Assembly: GCA_019410665.1 (NCBI GenBank)
Contig: DXSD01000046.1
Coordinates: forward strand, 1 to 15,881
DNA length: 15,881 nt
Direction of reading: 5' to 3'
Source of the DNA: Fusobacterium sp.
Lineage (GTDB): Bacteria; Fusobacteriota; Fusobacteriia; Fusobacteriales; Fusobacteriaceae
Of the stretch, positions 5,730 through 13,645 are shown piece after piece (within the stretch, counting starts at the first letter, position 1; every line of letters starts with the position of its first letter). The position numbers were made by a program, and so were the translations under genes. Under the pieces are notes generated by a model that did not search any database, was not told where the DNA came from, and worked only from the letters and a program-made list of their open reading frames with translations.

Positions 5730-7121
5730 TTAAAATTCTGCATTATTTGGTGTTCTAGGGAAAGGAATTACATCACGGATATTAGTCATTCCTGTTATAT
5801 ACATTATAATTCTCTCAAATCCTAGTCCATATCCAGAGTGTGGGAAACTTCCAAATCTTCTTAAATCTAGATAGAATTCATAATCCTCTGGTTTCATTCC
5901 TAATTCAGTTATTCTATTTTCTAGTATCTCTAAGCTATCCTCTCTTTGAGAACCTCCTATTATCTCTCCAATTCCTGGTGCTAATAGGTCCATAGCTCTT
6001 ACAGTTTTTCCATCTGGATTAAGTTTCATATAGAAAGCTTTGATATCTTTAGGATAATCAGTTAAGAATACTGGCTTTTTGAAATACTCTTCAGCTAAAT
6101 ATCTCTCATGTTCACTTTGTAAGTCAATTCCCCATTCAACTGGATAGTCAAATTTCTTACCAGATTTTAATAGTATATCTATTGCTTCTGTATATGTTAA
6201 TCTTCCAAAGTCACTATTTAATACGTTATTTAATTTGTCAAATAATCCTTTTTCAATGAAGTTATTGAAGAATTCCATCTCTTCTGGACACTCGTCCATT
6301 ACAAATTTGATTATATACTTAACCATTGATTCAGCTAGTTCCATATTTGCCTCTAAATCAGCAAAAGCAATTTCAGGCTCTATCATCCAGAACTCAGAAG
6401 CGTGTCTAGCTGTATTAGAGTTCTCTGCTCTAAATGTAGGTCCAAATGTATATATATTTCTAAATGCTGAACAGAAAGTTTCTCCACTTAATTGTCCACT
6501 TACAGTTAAGTTAGTTTCTTTTCCAAAGAAGTCTTTAGAGTTATCTACTGTTCCATCTTCTTTTTTAGGTAGATTGTTTAAATCTAGAGTAGTTACTCTA
6601 AACATCTCTCCTGCTCCCTCACAGTCAGAACCAGTTATAATTGGAGTGTGTACATAAACAAATCCATTCTCTTGGAAGAATTTGTGAATAGCATAAGCTA
6701 CTACTGATCTTACTCTAAATACAGCTGAGAATGTATTTGTTCTTGGTCTTAAGTGAGCCTTTGTTCTTAAGTATTCAAAAGTGTGTCTTTTATTTTGTAA
6801 TGGATACTCTAAATCAGCTTTTTGGAATACATTTACCTCTTCAGCCATTATTTCAAAAGCTTGTCCTGCTCCTTGTGATTTTACTAATTTTCCTTTTACT
6901 TCTATTGAAGAGATTATAGATAGACGTGATACCTCTTCAAAGTTGCTAAGTCTTGTATCAAATACAACTTGTACTCCTTTAAAGAATGATCCATCATTTA
7001 CCTCTATAAATCCGAAGTTTTTCTGATCTCTTATCTTCTTTACCCAACCAGTTATAACAACCTCTTGATCTAGGTACTTTTCTGTCTCTCTGTATAGAGA
7101 TTTTACTGTAACTTTTTTCAT
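5730..7121 (-). CDS. asnS: Asparaginyl-tRNA synthetase
   Basis: A class IIb aminoacyl-tRNA synthetase of 463 residues that charges tRNA-Asn with asparagine using ATP. The N-terminal OB-fold anticodon-binding domain shows VVITGWVKKIRDQKNFGFIEV. The catalytic core has motif 2 (FRAENSNTARHASEF) and motif 3 (GYGLGFERIIMY). The C-terminus PFPRTPNNAEF is diagnostic of AsnRS rather than AspRS. I chose the ATG at 7119-7121 because it gives the family-like start MKKVTVKSLY and has a G-rich GGGGG sequence 8-9 bases upstream. An in-frame ATG at 7136 adds five residues but has no ribosome binding site. It follows the DUF896 gene almost directly, so the two are cotranscribed. Confidence 0.96.
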   Translation of the reverse strand: MKKVTVKSLYRETEKYLDQEVVITGWVKKIRDQKNFGFIEVNDGSFFKGVQVVFDTRLSNFEEVSRLSIISSIEVKGKLVKSQGAGQAFEIMAEEVNVFQKADLEYPLQNKRHTFEYLRTKAHLRPRTNTFSAVFRVRSVVAYAIHKFFQENGFVYVHTPIITGSDCEGAGEMFRVTTLDLNNLPKKEDGTVDNSKDFFGKETNLTVSGQLSGETFCSAFRNIYTFGPTFRAENSNTARHASEFWMIEPEIAFADLEANMELAESMVKYIIKFVMDECPEEMEFFNNFIEKGLFDKLNNVLNSDFGRLTYTEAIDILLKSGKKFDYPVEWGIDLQSEHERYLAEEYFKKPVFLTDYPKDIKAFYMKLNPDGKTVRAMDLLAPGIGEIIGGSQREDSLEILENRITELGMKPEDYEFYLDLRRFGSFPHSGYGLGFERIIMYITGMTNIRDVIPFPRTPNNAEF

Positions 7122-7138
7122 CGTATATGCCCCCATAA

Positions 7139-7342
7139 CTATATTATCTTTATATTTTTATCTTCAACTTTTCCATCTACAATTTTGATGTTCTCAAGAT
7201 GTCCTCTTACTTGAGCTTTAAATTTCTCTAAATAAAGCTGTCTATATTTTTGTCTTTCTGCCATTTCCTCTTCTGTTAACTCTCTCTCTCTTGCGATTTT
7301 TGAGAAATAATTAACTTTGGCAATAATATCTTTCATTTCCAT
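7139..7342 (-). CDS. DUF896/UPF0291 (YnzC-like) small protein
   Basis: A 67-residue cytoplasmic protein with a helical N-terminal half (IIAKVNYFSKIARERELTEE) and the family-typical EEMAERQKYRQLYLEKFKAQVRG region. This matches the UPF0291 family that includes B. subtilis YnzC, whose molecular role is not established. The ATG at 7340-7342 is supported by AGGAG at 7351-7355 with eight bases between; a second ATG two codons later is a weaker choice. It is the first gene after a strong promoter and lies directly before asnS. Confidence 0.88.
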   Translation of the reverse strand: MEMKDIIAKVNYFSKIARERELTEEEMAERQKYRQLYLEKFKAQVRGHLENIKIVDGKVEDKNIKII

Positions 7343-7364
7343 TCCTATTTCTCCTATTAATTTA

Positions 7365-7400
7365 ATATATACTGAGTATTATACCACTTTTAGTATATAT
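7365..7400. repeat. 9-bp inverted repeat around the -10 box
   Basis: ATATATACT (7365-7373) and AGTATATAT (7392-7400) are exact inverted copies separated by 18 bases, and the TATAAT box lies between them. The arrangement could be an operator or a start-site hairpin. The arms are alternating A/T, so chance is plausible. Confidence 0.35.
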
Positions 7401-7407
7401 AAATCAA
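7378..7407 (-). promoter_or_regulatory. Promoter of the DUF896-asnS-esterase block
   Basis: On the minus strand, TTGATT (7402-7407) and a perfect TATAAT (7378-7383) are 18 bases apart. The predicted start is about 30 bases upstream of the DUF896 start codon. Confidence 0.75.
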
Positions 7408-7429
7408 CTTTTTTCTATGTTATTATCAT

Positions 7430-8116
7430 CTATATGTTTAGATACTTCTTTACTTCTTTTTTATTAAATTTAAATACAGGCATTCCACTTGAATAAGGAG
7501 CTAAATCATAATTTTGGAATATAAATTTAATATAGTCCCCTTCAAAAATTACAACAGAATTTCTAATATCAGCTTCTGTATTATTGAAGAAAATAACTTC
7601 ATCTCCTTGAGTATTTAAAACCTTCTCCTTATTACTAACTATATCATTTATTCTCATATTAAAATATTCAATTCCATCTTCTTTAAAAAGTTTATCAAAG
7701 GTTACTAAAGTATTATCTCTTAAACTAAAATTATACCCCTCAATTTTATTTATAGGATGAGCTCCACCATAATAAACACTTGTTAATACTGAAATAGACA
7801 GCATACTAAAATTATTTTCATAGGTCTTATAAGAGATCATAGCTTCTTTTATTCCACCATCATTCTCTTTTAAACTTAGATTTTCAATTATATATCTAGC
7901 TTCCTCTTTCATTGTAATATTAAAATATGCTAAATCTTCACTGTTCTCACTCTCTATTTGAGGAATATTTAATTCATACTTATATGCTTTTCCCTCTCTA
8001 CTCTTATAATCAAGAGTGTTTATTACTAACTCATTTTTTAATACTTTTTCTTTACAAGCACTTTGAGAAATCACTATTAAAATAATACTCAAAATATTTA
8101 TCAATATTTTCTTCAT
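7430..8116 (-). CDS. Exported DUF3298-type protein, possible lipoprotein
   Basis: A 228-residue protein with an N-terminal signal peptide (MKKILINILSIILIVISQSAC). Cys21 could be lipidated, but the box SQSAC is weak because the -3 residue is Gln, so simple secretion or membrane retention is the alternative. The mature part resembles the DUF4163/DUF3298 pair found in PdaC- and RsiV-like proteins. The visible pieces are VYYGGAHP and, near the C-terminus, NYDLAPYSSGMPVFKF. No deacetylase or kinase domain is attached, so function is unknown; binding of peptidoglycan or another envelope ligand is a guess from relatives. The ATG follows GGAGGG, and the stop of the upstream DUF2156 gene is only eight bases away, so they form an operon. 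Confidence 0.72.
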   Translation of the reverse strand: MKKILINILSIILIVISQSACKEKVLKNELVINTLDYKSREGKAYKYELNIPQIESENSEDLAYFNITMKEEARYIIENLSLKENDGGIKEAMISYKTYENNFSMLSISVLTSVYYGGAHPINKIEGYNFSLRDNTLVTFDKLFKEDGIEYFNMRINDIVSNKEKVLNTQGDEVIFFNNTEADIRNSVVIFEGDYIKFIFQNYDLAPYSSGMPVFKFNKKEVKKYLNI

Positions 8117-8124
8117 AGGCCCTC

Positions 8125-9000
8125 CTATTTAAAATCTACGATTTCATATTTCTTAAGTAAAAAAGCTGGGTGGTATGACTCCTTAGCTTCTCTTAATCCT
8201 TCATCCCCAAAATCATCTTCTCTATTTATATATTTACAATCAGCAAACTCATTTTGAGCAAATAGATGGTTTATCATCTGATAGCTTCCTACATATTGAT
8301 TAAGTCCTTTCTCAATATGAATTACCCCATACTCTGAATTTAATTTCTCTCCTAATGAATATGCTACTATCTCTCCATCTACTTTTATCATAGCCCCTAT
8401 AAAATCCATTTGAGAAAAATTATTTAATAGATTCATTATTCCTAAGTTTTCATTTTTTAATACTGGAATAGTATCACACTCTCTATTTACACACCAATTT
8501 TTTTGAAATTCTATTATCTCTTTTAAATTTTCCTCACTTAATTTTTCATAGGTATAATTATATAATTTCTTAAAATTATTAATCTTATTTTTCTTTTTAG
8601 AATACTTTCTTCCCTTTAAAGTTCCTAAATCTTCAGAGTTATAAATATAATCAAAACTTTCTCTTCTCTCCTCTAATATGAATCTACTTTCTAATATCTC
8701 TTTCCACTCTTCAGGAACTAAAATTATTCTATTTCCATTTTTTAAAATTTCTCCAATAACTTCAAATAGTTTCTCTAAGTTATCATTTTCCTTACTTTTA
8801 GGAACAGGCATATAGAAATACTCTTGCCCATCAAAAACACCTTTTACTATTAGTACATCATTTTCTATTTTATATTGTGTCTCTTCTCCTATACTCCACA
8901 TATATTGATTTGTGAAATTGTAATCACTAATATTAAATTTCCCTTTAAGATATTCATCTATTATCCCTTTATCTTGAATATCTAATTTTTTCCACTCCAT
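8125..9000 (-). CDS. DUF2156 family protein (acetyltransferase-like fold)
   Basis: A 291-residue protein with no signal peptide or membrane segment. It resembles the DUF2156 family, related to the C-terminal domain of phosphatidylglycerol lysyltransferases and to GNAT-like folds. Visible family-like features are ISDYNFTNQYMW near residues 24-35, a central basic stretch (GRKYSKKKNKINNFKK), and GAMIKVDGEIVAYSLGEKL followed by VIHIEKGL and a C-terminal YINREDDFGDEGLREAKESY. That last stretch is typical of stand-alone members. The substrate is unknown. The start has AAGGAGAG at good spacing. It is probably cotranscribed with the DUF3298 gene. Confidence 0.75.
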   Translation of the reverse strand: MEWKKLDIQDKGIIDEYLKGKFNISDYNFTNQYMWSIGEETQYKIENDVLIVKGVFDGQEYFYMPVPKSKENDNLEKLFEVIGEILKNGNRIILVPEEWKEILESRFILEERRESFDYIYNSEDLGTLKGRKYSKKKNKINNFKKLYNYTYEKLSEENLKEIIEFQKNWCVNRECDTIPVLKNENLGIMNLLNNFSQMDFIGAMIKVDGEIVAYSLGEKLNSEYGVIHIEKGLNQYVGSYQMINHLFAQNEFADCKYINREDDFGDEGLREAKESYHPAFLLKKYEIVDFK

Positions 9001-9034
9001 TGTTCTCTCCTTAATTAAGTTCTGTTATTTTCAT

Positions 9035-9063
9035 ATTATACCTAAAAAAAGCTCAATTGCCTA
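9035..9063 (-). promoter_or_regulatory. Candidate promoter upstream of the DUF2156 gene
   Basis: A perfect TATAAT (9035-9040, minus strand) is 17 bases from TAGGCA (9058-9063), which matches the -35 consensus at four of six positions. The -35 lies inside the 3' end of dinB. It would give the DUF2156-DUF3298 pair its own start in addition to read-through from dinB. Confidence 0.45.
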
Positions 9064-10085
9064 ATAGATTTTTTAATTAAATTACCAAAAGATACTCCTA
9101 GCAATCTCACTGGTTTTTTTTCTACCTCTTCTAAAAGGAACTCAAAATTTTCTAAAAGAACAATTTTATCATCTGTAGGAATTGCTAAAGTTTTTGAACG
9201 AGTTATTAAAATACCATCACTATACTTTATCTTTAAAATTATAGTTTTTGCTATCAGTTCTTTTTTTAGTAATCTTTCATGGGAGTACTCAAAAATATCT
9301 TCCAATTCTTTTTTTATATTCTCTTCTGAATCTAGTGGATATCTATATGTATTTTCATTTCCAATTGAGTGTATAACTCTTTTATATTCAATTTCGCTAT
9401 GATCTATTCCTCTAGCTGAAAGATAGAGTAACTCTCCTCTAGATTTTCCATATTTACTTATTAATTCTTGAAGAGTGTAAGGGAGAATATCTTCTACTTT
9501 GTAAATCCCCTCTTTATTTAGTAACTCTCTCAGTTTTTTCCCCACTCCCTGTATTATCTTTATATCTTTGGCTTTAATATATTCTACAAAATCAAGTTGT
9601 GATTTAAAGATGTATTTTCCCCCTGGCTTATTTATTCCACTTGCTATTTTAGCACTCAACATATTTATTCCTATTCCCACTGAACAGGTAAGATTTGTAT
9701 GATACTTTATCCTCTCTTTAAATTTATCTGCAAAAGCCTCTAAACTAGGAAATTTTTTCACAGCTTCAGTTATATCAACATACCCCTCATCTAAAGCTAT
9801 AAATTCAACTTTTTCCGTTATTTTTAATACTAATTTTTGTATCTGTTGAGATACCTTTGTATATTTATCTTTATCCACAGGAACAATTAAAAGATTAGGG
9901 CATAGTTTCTTGGCTTCAAATACACTCATTGCTGAGTGAATCCCATATTTTCTTGCTTCATAACTTGCTGTAGTTACTACTCCTCCTCCTACAACCAAAG
10001 GAAGGCCTTTATATTTAGGATTATCTCTAATTTCTATTGAAGCATAGAAGGAATCCATGTCATAGTGCATGATTATCTTATCCAT
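9042..10085 (-). CDS. dinB: DNA polymerase IV (Y-family translesion polymerase)
   Basis: A 347-residue Y-family polymerase for lesion bypass. The palm has YDMDSFYASIE (metal ligand Asp9, steric-gate Tyr14 where E. coli DinB has Phe13) and ALDEGYVDIT (Asp99 and Glu100). The last is usually SIDEAYLD, so Ser, Ala and Leu are replaced but the acidic pair is kept. Fingers, helix-hairpin-helix thumb (IIQGVGKKLRELLNKEGI) and little-finger regions follow. The C-terminus ends QLSFF, a good beta-clamp-binding motif. The ATG is preceded by AGAGGTGG. It has its own promoter. I see no obvious LexA-type palindrome, but the LexA box of this organism is not known to me. Confidence 0.95.
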   Translation of the reverse strand: MDKIIMHYDMDSFYASIEIRDNPKYKGLPLVVGGGVVTTASYEARKYGIHSAMSVFEAKKLCPNLLIVPVDKDKYTKVSQQIQKLVLKITEKVEFIALDEGYVDITEAVKKFPSLEAFADKFKERIKYHTNLTCSVGIGINMLSAKIASGINKPGGKYIFKSQLDFVEYIKAKDIKIIQGVGKKLRELLNKEGIYKVEDILPYTLQELISKYGKSRGELLYLSARGIDHSEIEYKRVIHSIGNENTYRYPLDSEENIKKELEDIFEYSHERLLKKELIAKTIILKIKYSDGILITRSKTLAIPTDDKIVLLENFEFLLEEVEKKPVRLLGVSFGNLIKKSIRQLSFF

Positions 10086-10305
10086 TTACCACCTCTAATC
10101 TAATTTTCTAATATAGATACTACCTTTTTAGAATAGAAAAGTCAAGAATTTGATAAATAAAAAAAGAAAAAAATCTACTATAATATACATTGCATTAATA
10201 TTAGCAACTAGAAGTAAACTTTTTTCCTTTTAAATATTAGATTATTTGGTTTTTGATTTATTTTAACTTATTTTAATTCTCTAGATATAATACTCTTTTG
10301 CAGAA
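10086..10305 (-). other. dinB / beta-galactosidase intergenic region
   Basis: This 220-base AT-rich gap separates the galactosidase operon from dinB. Apart from the dinB promoter it holds a plus-strand A-rich tract at about 10157-10173, which would give Us on a minus-strand transcript, with only weak dyads before it. No convincing GC-rich terminator stem is visible, so how the galactoside operon ends is unclear. Confidence 0.5.
10117..10145 (-). promoter_or_regulatory. dinB promoter
   Basis: On the minus strand, TTGACT (10140-10145) and TAGTAT (10117-10122) have exactly 17 bases between them. This is close to the sigma-70 consensus and about 30 bases upstream of the dinB start. Confidence 0.78.
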
Positions 10306-12255
10306 TTATATTTTTACTATTTTACATTGGAAAGGCTCTAATTTAATCTCTCCAGCTTCAACTGTGAAAGAGTTATGATTAATATATACTCTAACTTTTT
10401 CTCCTCCATTTCCTCTCTCTACAATTTCCACACCTAAAGGAGAAGCAATTTCTTTAACACTTGTTCCTTCTAATACATCTTCCATAACTTTAGTAAGTAG
10501 TTCATTTTCTAATCCACAACCTATATAATATACTTTTCCTGAATTAACTTTATTAACAGTTACAGCAGAATACTCTTCATAGAATTGATCAGCATACTTA
10601 AATAAAGTTTTAGCTGTTGTAGGAACTAACATATCTCTAAATATTCCAGCTCTTCCCTCTACTCCTTCAAATTCTCCTACACCTTTTAATGGTAACTCAT
10701 CATATTCTTGTAAACTTTCTGTTTCCTCTACATATACCCCTGTTAAATCATTGTATCTTACAGGTAACATTTCATTTAGTGTTAAGTTATTATCTATATC
10801 TTTTACAGCATTACGATAAGTAAATACAACTTTACCACCATTATTTACAAACTCTTTTATCTTAGCCACAAATTCCTCTTTCCAAATTATCATAAATGGA
10901 AGGATTACAACTTCATATTTAGAAATATCCATAGTATGAGGAATAATATCCATCATTATATTTTTTTCATAGAAAACTTTATGTATTCTTTTCATCTCAC
11001 TATGACAATCTAATAGAATACTTTGTTTTTGTATTCTAAAAGATGCTAATGAATCATAGTCATATATCATAGCTACTTTACTGTCTATTGGAGTTTCTAA
11101 AGATTTTTCATTTTCCTTAGCTACTCTAAAGAAGTCTTGAACCTCATAAAATTTTCTTCTCTTTTGGTTGTCTGCATCTATTACACCATAACAGAATTGC
11201 TCTGCTCCCTTAGTAGCTCCACGATATCTGAAGTAAATAAATGTTTCAGCCCCTCTAGCTACTCCTTGGTATGACCACATCTTAGCTTGATTAGGTCTTG
11301 GAAGATATCCAGTTATGTCATGTCCTTGAGCTCCCATTATTCCCTCTGTTATCCAGAAGTTTTGTCTTTTTAATCCTCTCATATAATCTAAACCAAAAGC
11401 TATTTCATATGGAGGAATAGGTTTCTTTTGTCCTCCCCATACTGGATAGTTATTGTAAGCTACTACATCTAATTTTTCTGCTAACTTAGAGTAGTCCACA
11501 TGCTTATCTAATCCTCCACCTGGGAAGTCATGGATAATTACAGCTTCTGGAATTATATTTCTAATTATCTCAATTTGCATATCTGAATATTTTACAATAC
11601 TCTCACTTCTAAATCTTTCCCAATCTAATCTTAAAGCTGGGTTATGAGTAGTAATTGTAGCAGCTGGTACAGGTATCTCTTCAAAAGAGTTATACTCTTG
11701 AGACCAGAAAGTTGTTCCATAAGTTTCATTTAATTTGTTGATAGCTCCATTAAATTTTTTAGAAAGAAATTTTTGGAATTCTCTTTCACAACATTTACAA
11801 AAACACTCATCGCTTCCCTCATGTCCAAACTCATTATCAAGTTGCCAAGCCACTATATTTTTTTCATCTTTATAGTGTTCTACAAGGGTTGTTACAATTT
11901 TTTTAGAATACTCCACATATTTTTCACTGTTATAGCAACTTGTATGACGTCCACCAAATCTTCTTTTTTGACCATTTTCAAATTCTGATAATACTTCAGG
12001 ATATTTTTTTGCAAGCCAAGCTGGAATTGTAGCTGTTGGTGTTCCAAAAATTACTTTTAGTCCTTTCTCACTAGCTTTTTTTATAACTATATCAAAGAAG
12101 GAAAAATCAAATTTTCCCTCTTCCTTTTCCATAATATGCCAAGCAAACTCTCCTATCCTGATTACATTACTCCCAAGCTCTATTATATTGTCTAAGTCCT
12201 TATCTATCATTGATATATCCCATTGTTCAGGATAATAATCTACTCCTAACCACAT
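10306..12255 (-). CDS. Beta-galactosidase, glycoside hydrolase family 42
   Basis: A 649-residue GH42 enzyme that releases terminal beta-linked galactose from oligosaccharides. It begins at once with the TIM-barrel sequence LGVDYYPEQW and has no signal peptide, so it is cytoplasmic. The acid/base is Glu142 (WQLDNEFG) and the nucleophile is Glu304 (FWITEG). Cys107, Cys151, Cys153 and Cys156 match the spacing of the zinc site in GH42 enzymes. A trimerisation domain (near 385-590) and a short beta domain follow. Length is normal for the family. The ATG has AAGGAGAG at good spacing. It lies 18 bases after the symporter gene and is the last gene of the operon. Lactose is often a poor substrate for GH42, so plant- or host-derived galacto-oligosaccharides are likelier. 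Confidence 0.93.
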   Translation of the reverse strand: MWLGVDYYPEQWDISMIDKDLDNIIELGSNVIRIGEFAWHIMEKEEGKFDFSFFDIVIKKASEKGLKVIFGTPTATIPAWLAKKYPEVLSEFENGQKRRFGGRHTSCYNSEKYVEYSKKIVTTLVEHYKDEKNIVAWQLDNEFGHEGSDECFCKCCEREFQKFLSKKFNGAINKLNETYGTTFWSQEYNSFEEIPVPAATITTHNPALRLDWERFRSESIVKYSDMQIEIIRNIIPEAVIIHDFPGGGLDKHVDYSKLAEKLDVVAYNNYPVWGGQKKPIPPYEIAFGLDYMRGLKRQNFWITEGIMGAQGHDITGYLPRPNQAKMWSYQGVARGAETFIYFRYRGATKGAEQFCYGVIDADNQKRRKFYEVQDFFRVAKENEKSLETPIDSKVAMIYDYDSLASFRIQKQSILLDCHSEMKRIHKVFYEKNIMMDIIPHTMDISKYEVVILPFMIIWKEEFVAKIKEFVNNGGKVVFTYRNAVKDIDNNLTLNEMLPVRYNDLTGVYVEETESLQEYDELPLKGVGEFEGVEGRAGIFRDMLVPTTAKTLFKYADQFYEEYSAVTVNKVNSGKVYYIGCGLENELLTKVMEDVLEGTSVKEIASPLGVEIVERGNGGEKVRVYINHNSFTVEAGEIKLEPFQCKIVKI

Positions 12256-12273
12256 ATTATACTCTCCTTCTTA

Positions 12274-13626
12274 CTAAGCATTAGCTCTTTTTTCAGCTAA
12301 TTTCTCTACAATCTCATCATAATACTCATCATTTAATTTGTAATATTTTTTGTATATTACATATCCTATTGCTGATAATAACATAGGGAAAATTATCATT
12401 AAACTTCTTATTCCCATTATAGCAGAAGCTGTTTGTTGTACATTAGCTACATATCCCACTAAAGACAATCCTATTCCTATTAACCAACCACTTACAGCTG
12501 AAGCTGATTTAACAAGTAGTGTTTGGACAGAGAAAATTACACTTTCATTTCTACTTCCAAATTTAAACTCTCCATAATCTACAACGTCAGCTAACATAAC
12601 TGTTGAAATACCTAAAGAAAGTCCAGAACCTAATTTAGCAACTATACCACAAGCAGCAACTAGAGTTGCACTTTCTGGAGCAATATATCCAGCTAAACAT
12701 AATAATCCAAAACCAATAACTGGTAAGCTACAAGCTAAGAAAAATACTTTCTTTCTTCCTATTTTAGTTGATAACATTGGAAAAGCCATTAGTGCTGCTA
12801 TTTCAGCTATTCCAGAAAATCCTGTAAATACAGAGAACAATGCTTCTCTTCCTACCACATATTTGAAATAGTAGATAGCTACCCCTCCAGAGATTTGAGC
12901 AACTAAGTTATACATTAAAACTGTTCCTATTAAAGCTACAAGTTGGTCATTTTTGAAAATCAATCTAAATGTATCTTTTAAATTTACCTTTGGAGCTTTT
13001 TGGTCACTTACTATTTGTTCCTTTACATTTACAACTGTTAAAATTGAAGCAAATATGAAGAAAATTGCTATTCCAACTGCTAGTAGAGAAAATCCTCTTC
13101 CCTCATTTCCATTTCCAAGTAATCCTATAACTGGTAATCCAAAACTTCCTATACTTAACCATGCTAAACTAGCAAATATTCTAGGTACAACAGCTATCTT
13201 CTCTCTCTCTTTTTTATCACTAGATAGAGCTGGTATCATAGACCAGAAAGGTATATCCATTACTGTATAAGTCATTCCCCATAAGATATAAGCAACAGAG
13301 ATATAAGCATATAACATTTTTCCTTCTAATCCATTTGGCTTAAAAAACATAGCTATTAATACAACAGCATTTAAAATAGTTCCTATAAGTATCCAAGGTC
13401 TAAATTTTCCCCATCTACTTCTTGTGTTGTCAACTATCATTCCCATCATAGGGTCATTGATTGCATCCCATAATCTTGCTACTAAAAATAGTGTACCAAC
13501 AAAAGCAGGTACCATTCCTACTACGTCTGTTAAATAATACATTAAGAAAATATATATTATAGCACAAGCATAGTCTTTTCCTAATGCTCCTATTCCATAT
13601 GAAAGTTTCATTTTAAAATCTACCAT
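12274..13626 (-). CDS. melB: MelB-type galactoside:cation symporter (GPH family)
   Basis: A 450-residue inner-membrane carrier with about 12 predicted transmembrane segments, strongly resembling enterobacterial melibiose permease along its length. The start KLSYGIGALGKD is nearly the E. coli sequence. The sugar/cation residues correspond to Asp18, Asp54 and Asp58 (DAINDP) and Asp124 (MDIPFW), and the lysine of SVQTLLVKSASAV matches Lys377 of MelB. All expected cation-site aspartates are present, so sodium-, lithium- or proton-coupled uptake is plausible. The ATG at 13624-13626 is preferred over one five codons later because AAGGGGGA is correctly placed. It sits between the two galactosidase genes with 18-19-base gaps. 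Melibiose is the likeliest substrate, with raffinose or beta-galactosides as alternatives. Confidence 0.92.
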   Translation of the reverse strand: MVDFKMKLSYGIGALGKDYACAIIYIFLMYYLTDVVGMVPAFVGTLFLVARLWDAINDPMMGMIVDNTRSRWGKFRPWILIGTILNAVVLIAMFFKPNGLEGKMLYAYISVAYILWGMTYTVMDIPFWSMIPALSSDKKEREKIAVVPRIFASLAWLSIGSFGLPVIGLLGNGNEGRGFSLLAVGIAIFFIFASILTVVNVKEQIVSDQKAPKVNLKDTFRLIFKNDQLVALIGTVLMYNLVAQISGGVAIYYFKYVVGREALFSVFTGFSGIAEIAALMAFPMLSTKIGRKKVFFLACSLPVIGFGLLCLAGYIAPESATLVAACGIVAKLGSGLSLGISTVMLADVVDYGEFKFGSRNESVIFSVQTLLVKSASAVSGWLIGIGLSLVGYVANVQQTASAIMGIRSLMIIFPMLLSAIGYVIYKKYYKLNDEYYDEIVEKLAEKRANA

Positions 13627-13645
13627 TTTTAATCCCCCTTATAAT

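Noticed and set aside
10157..10173. U-tract as terminator of the beta-galactosidase operon
   Set aside because: It is a run of Ts on the transcribed strand, but the only nearby dyads are very weak A-U stems not directly next to it.
10281..10310. AATTCT/AGAATT dyad after the beta-galactosidase stop
   Set aside because: Only 6 bp with a loop of about 21 bases and no U-run, so not credible as a terminator.
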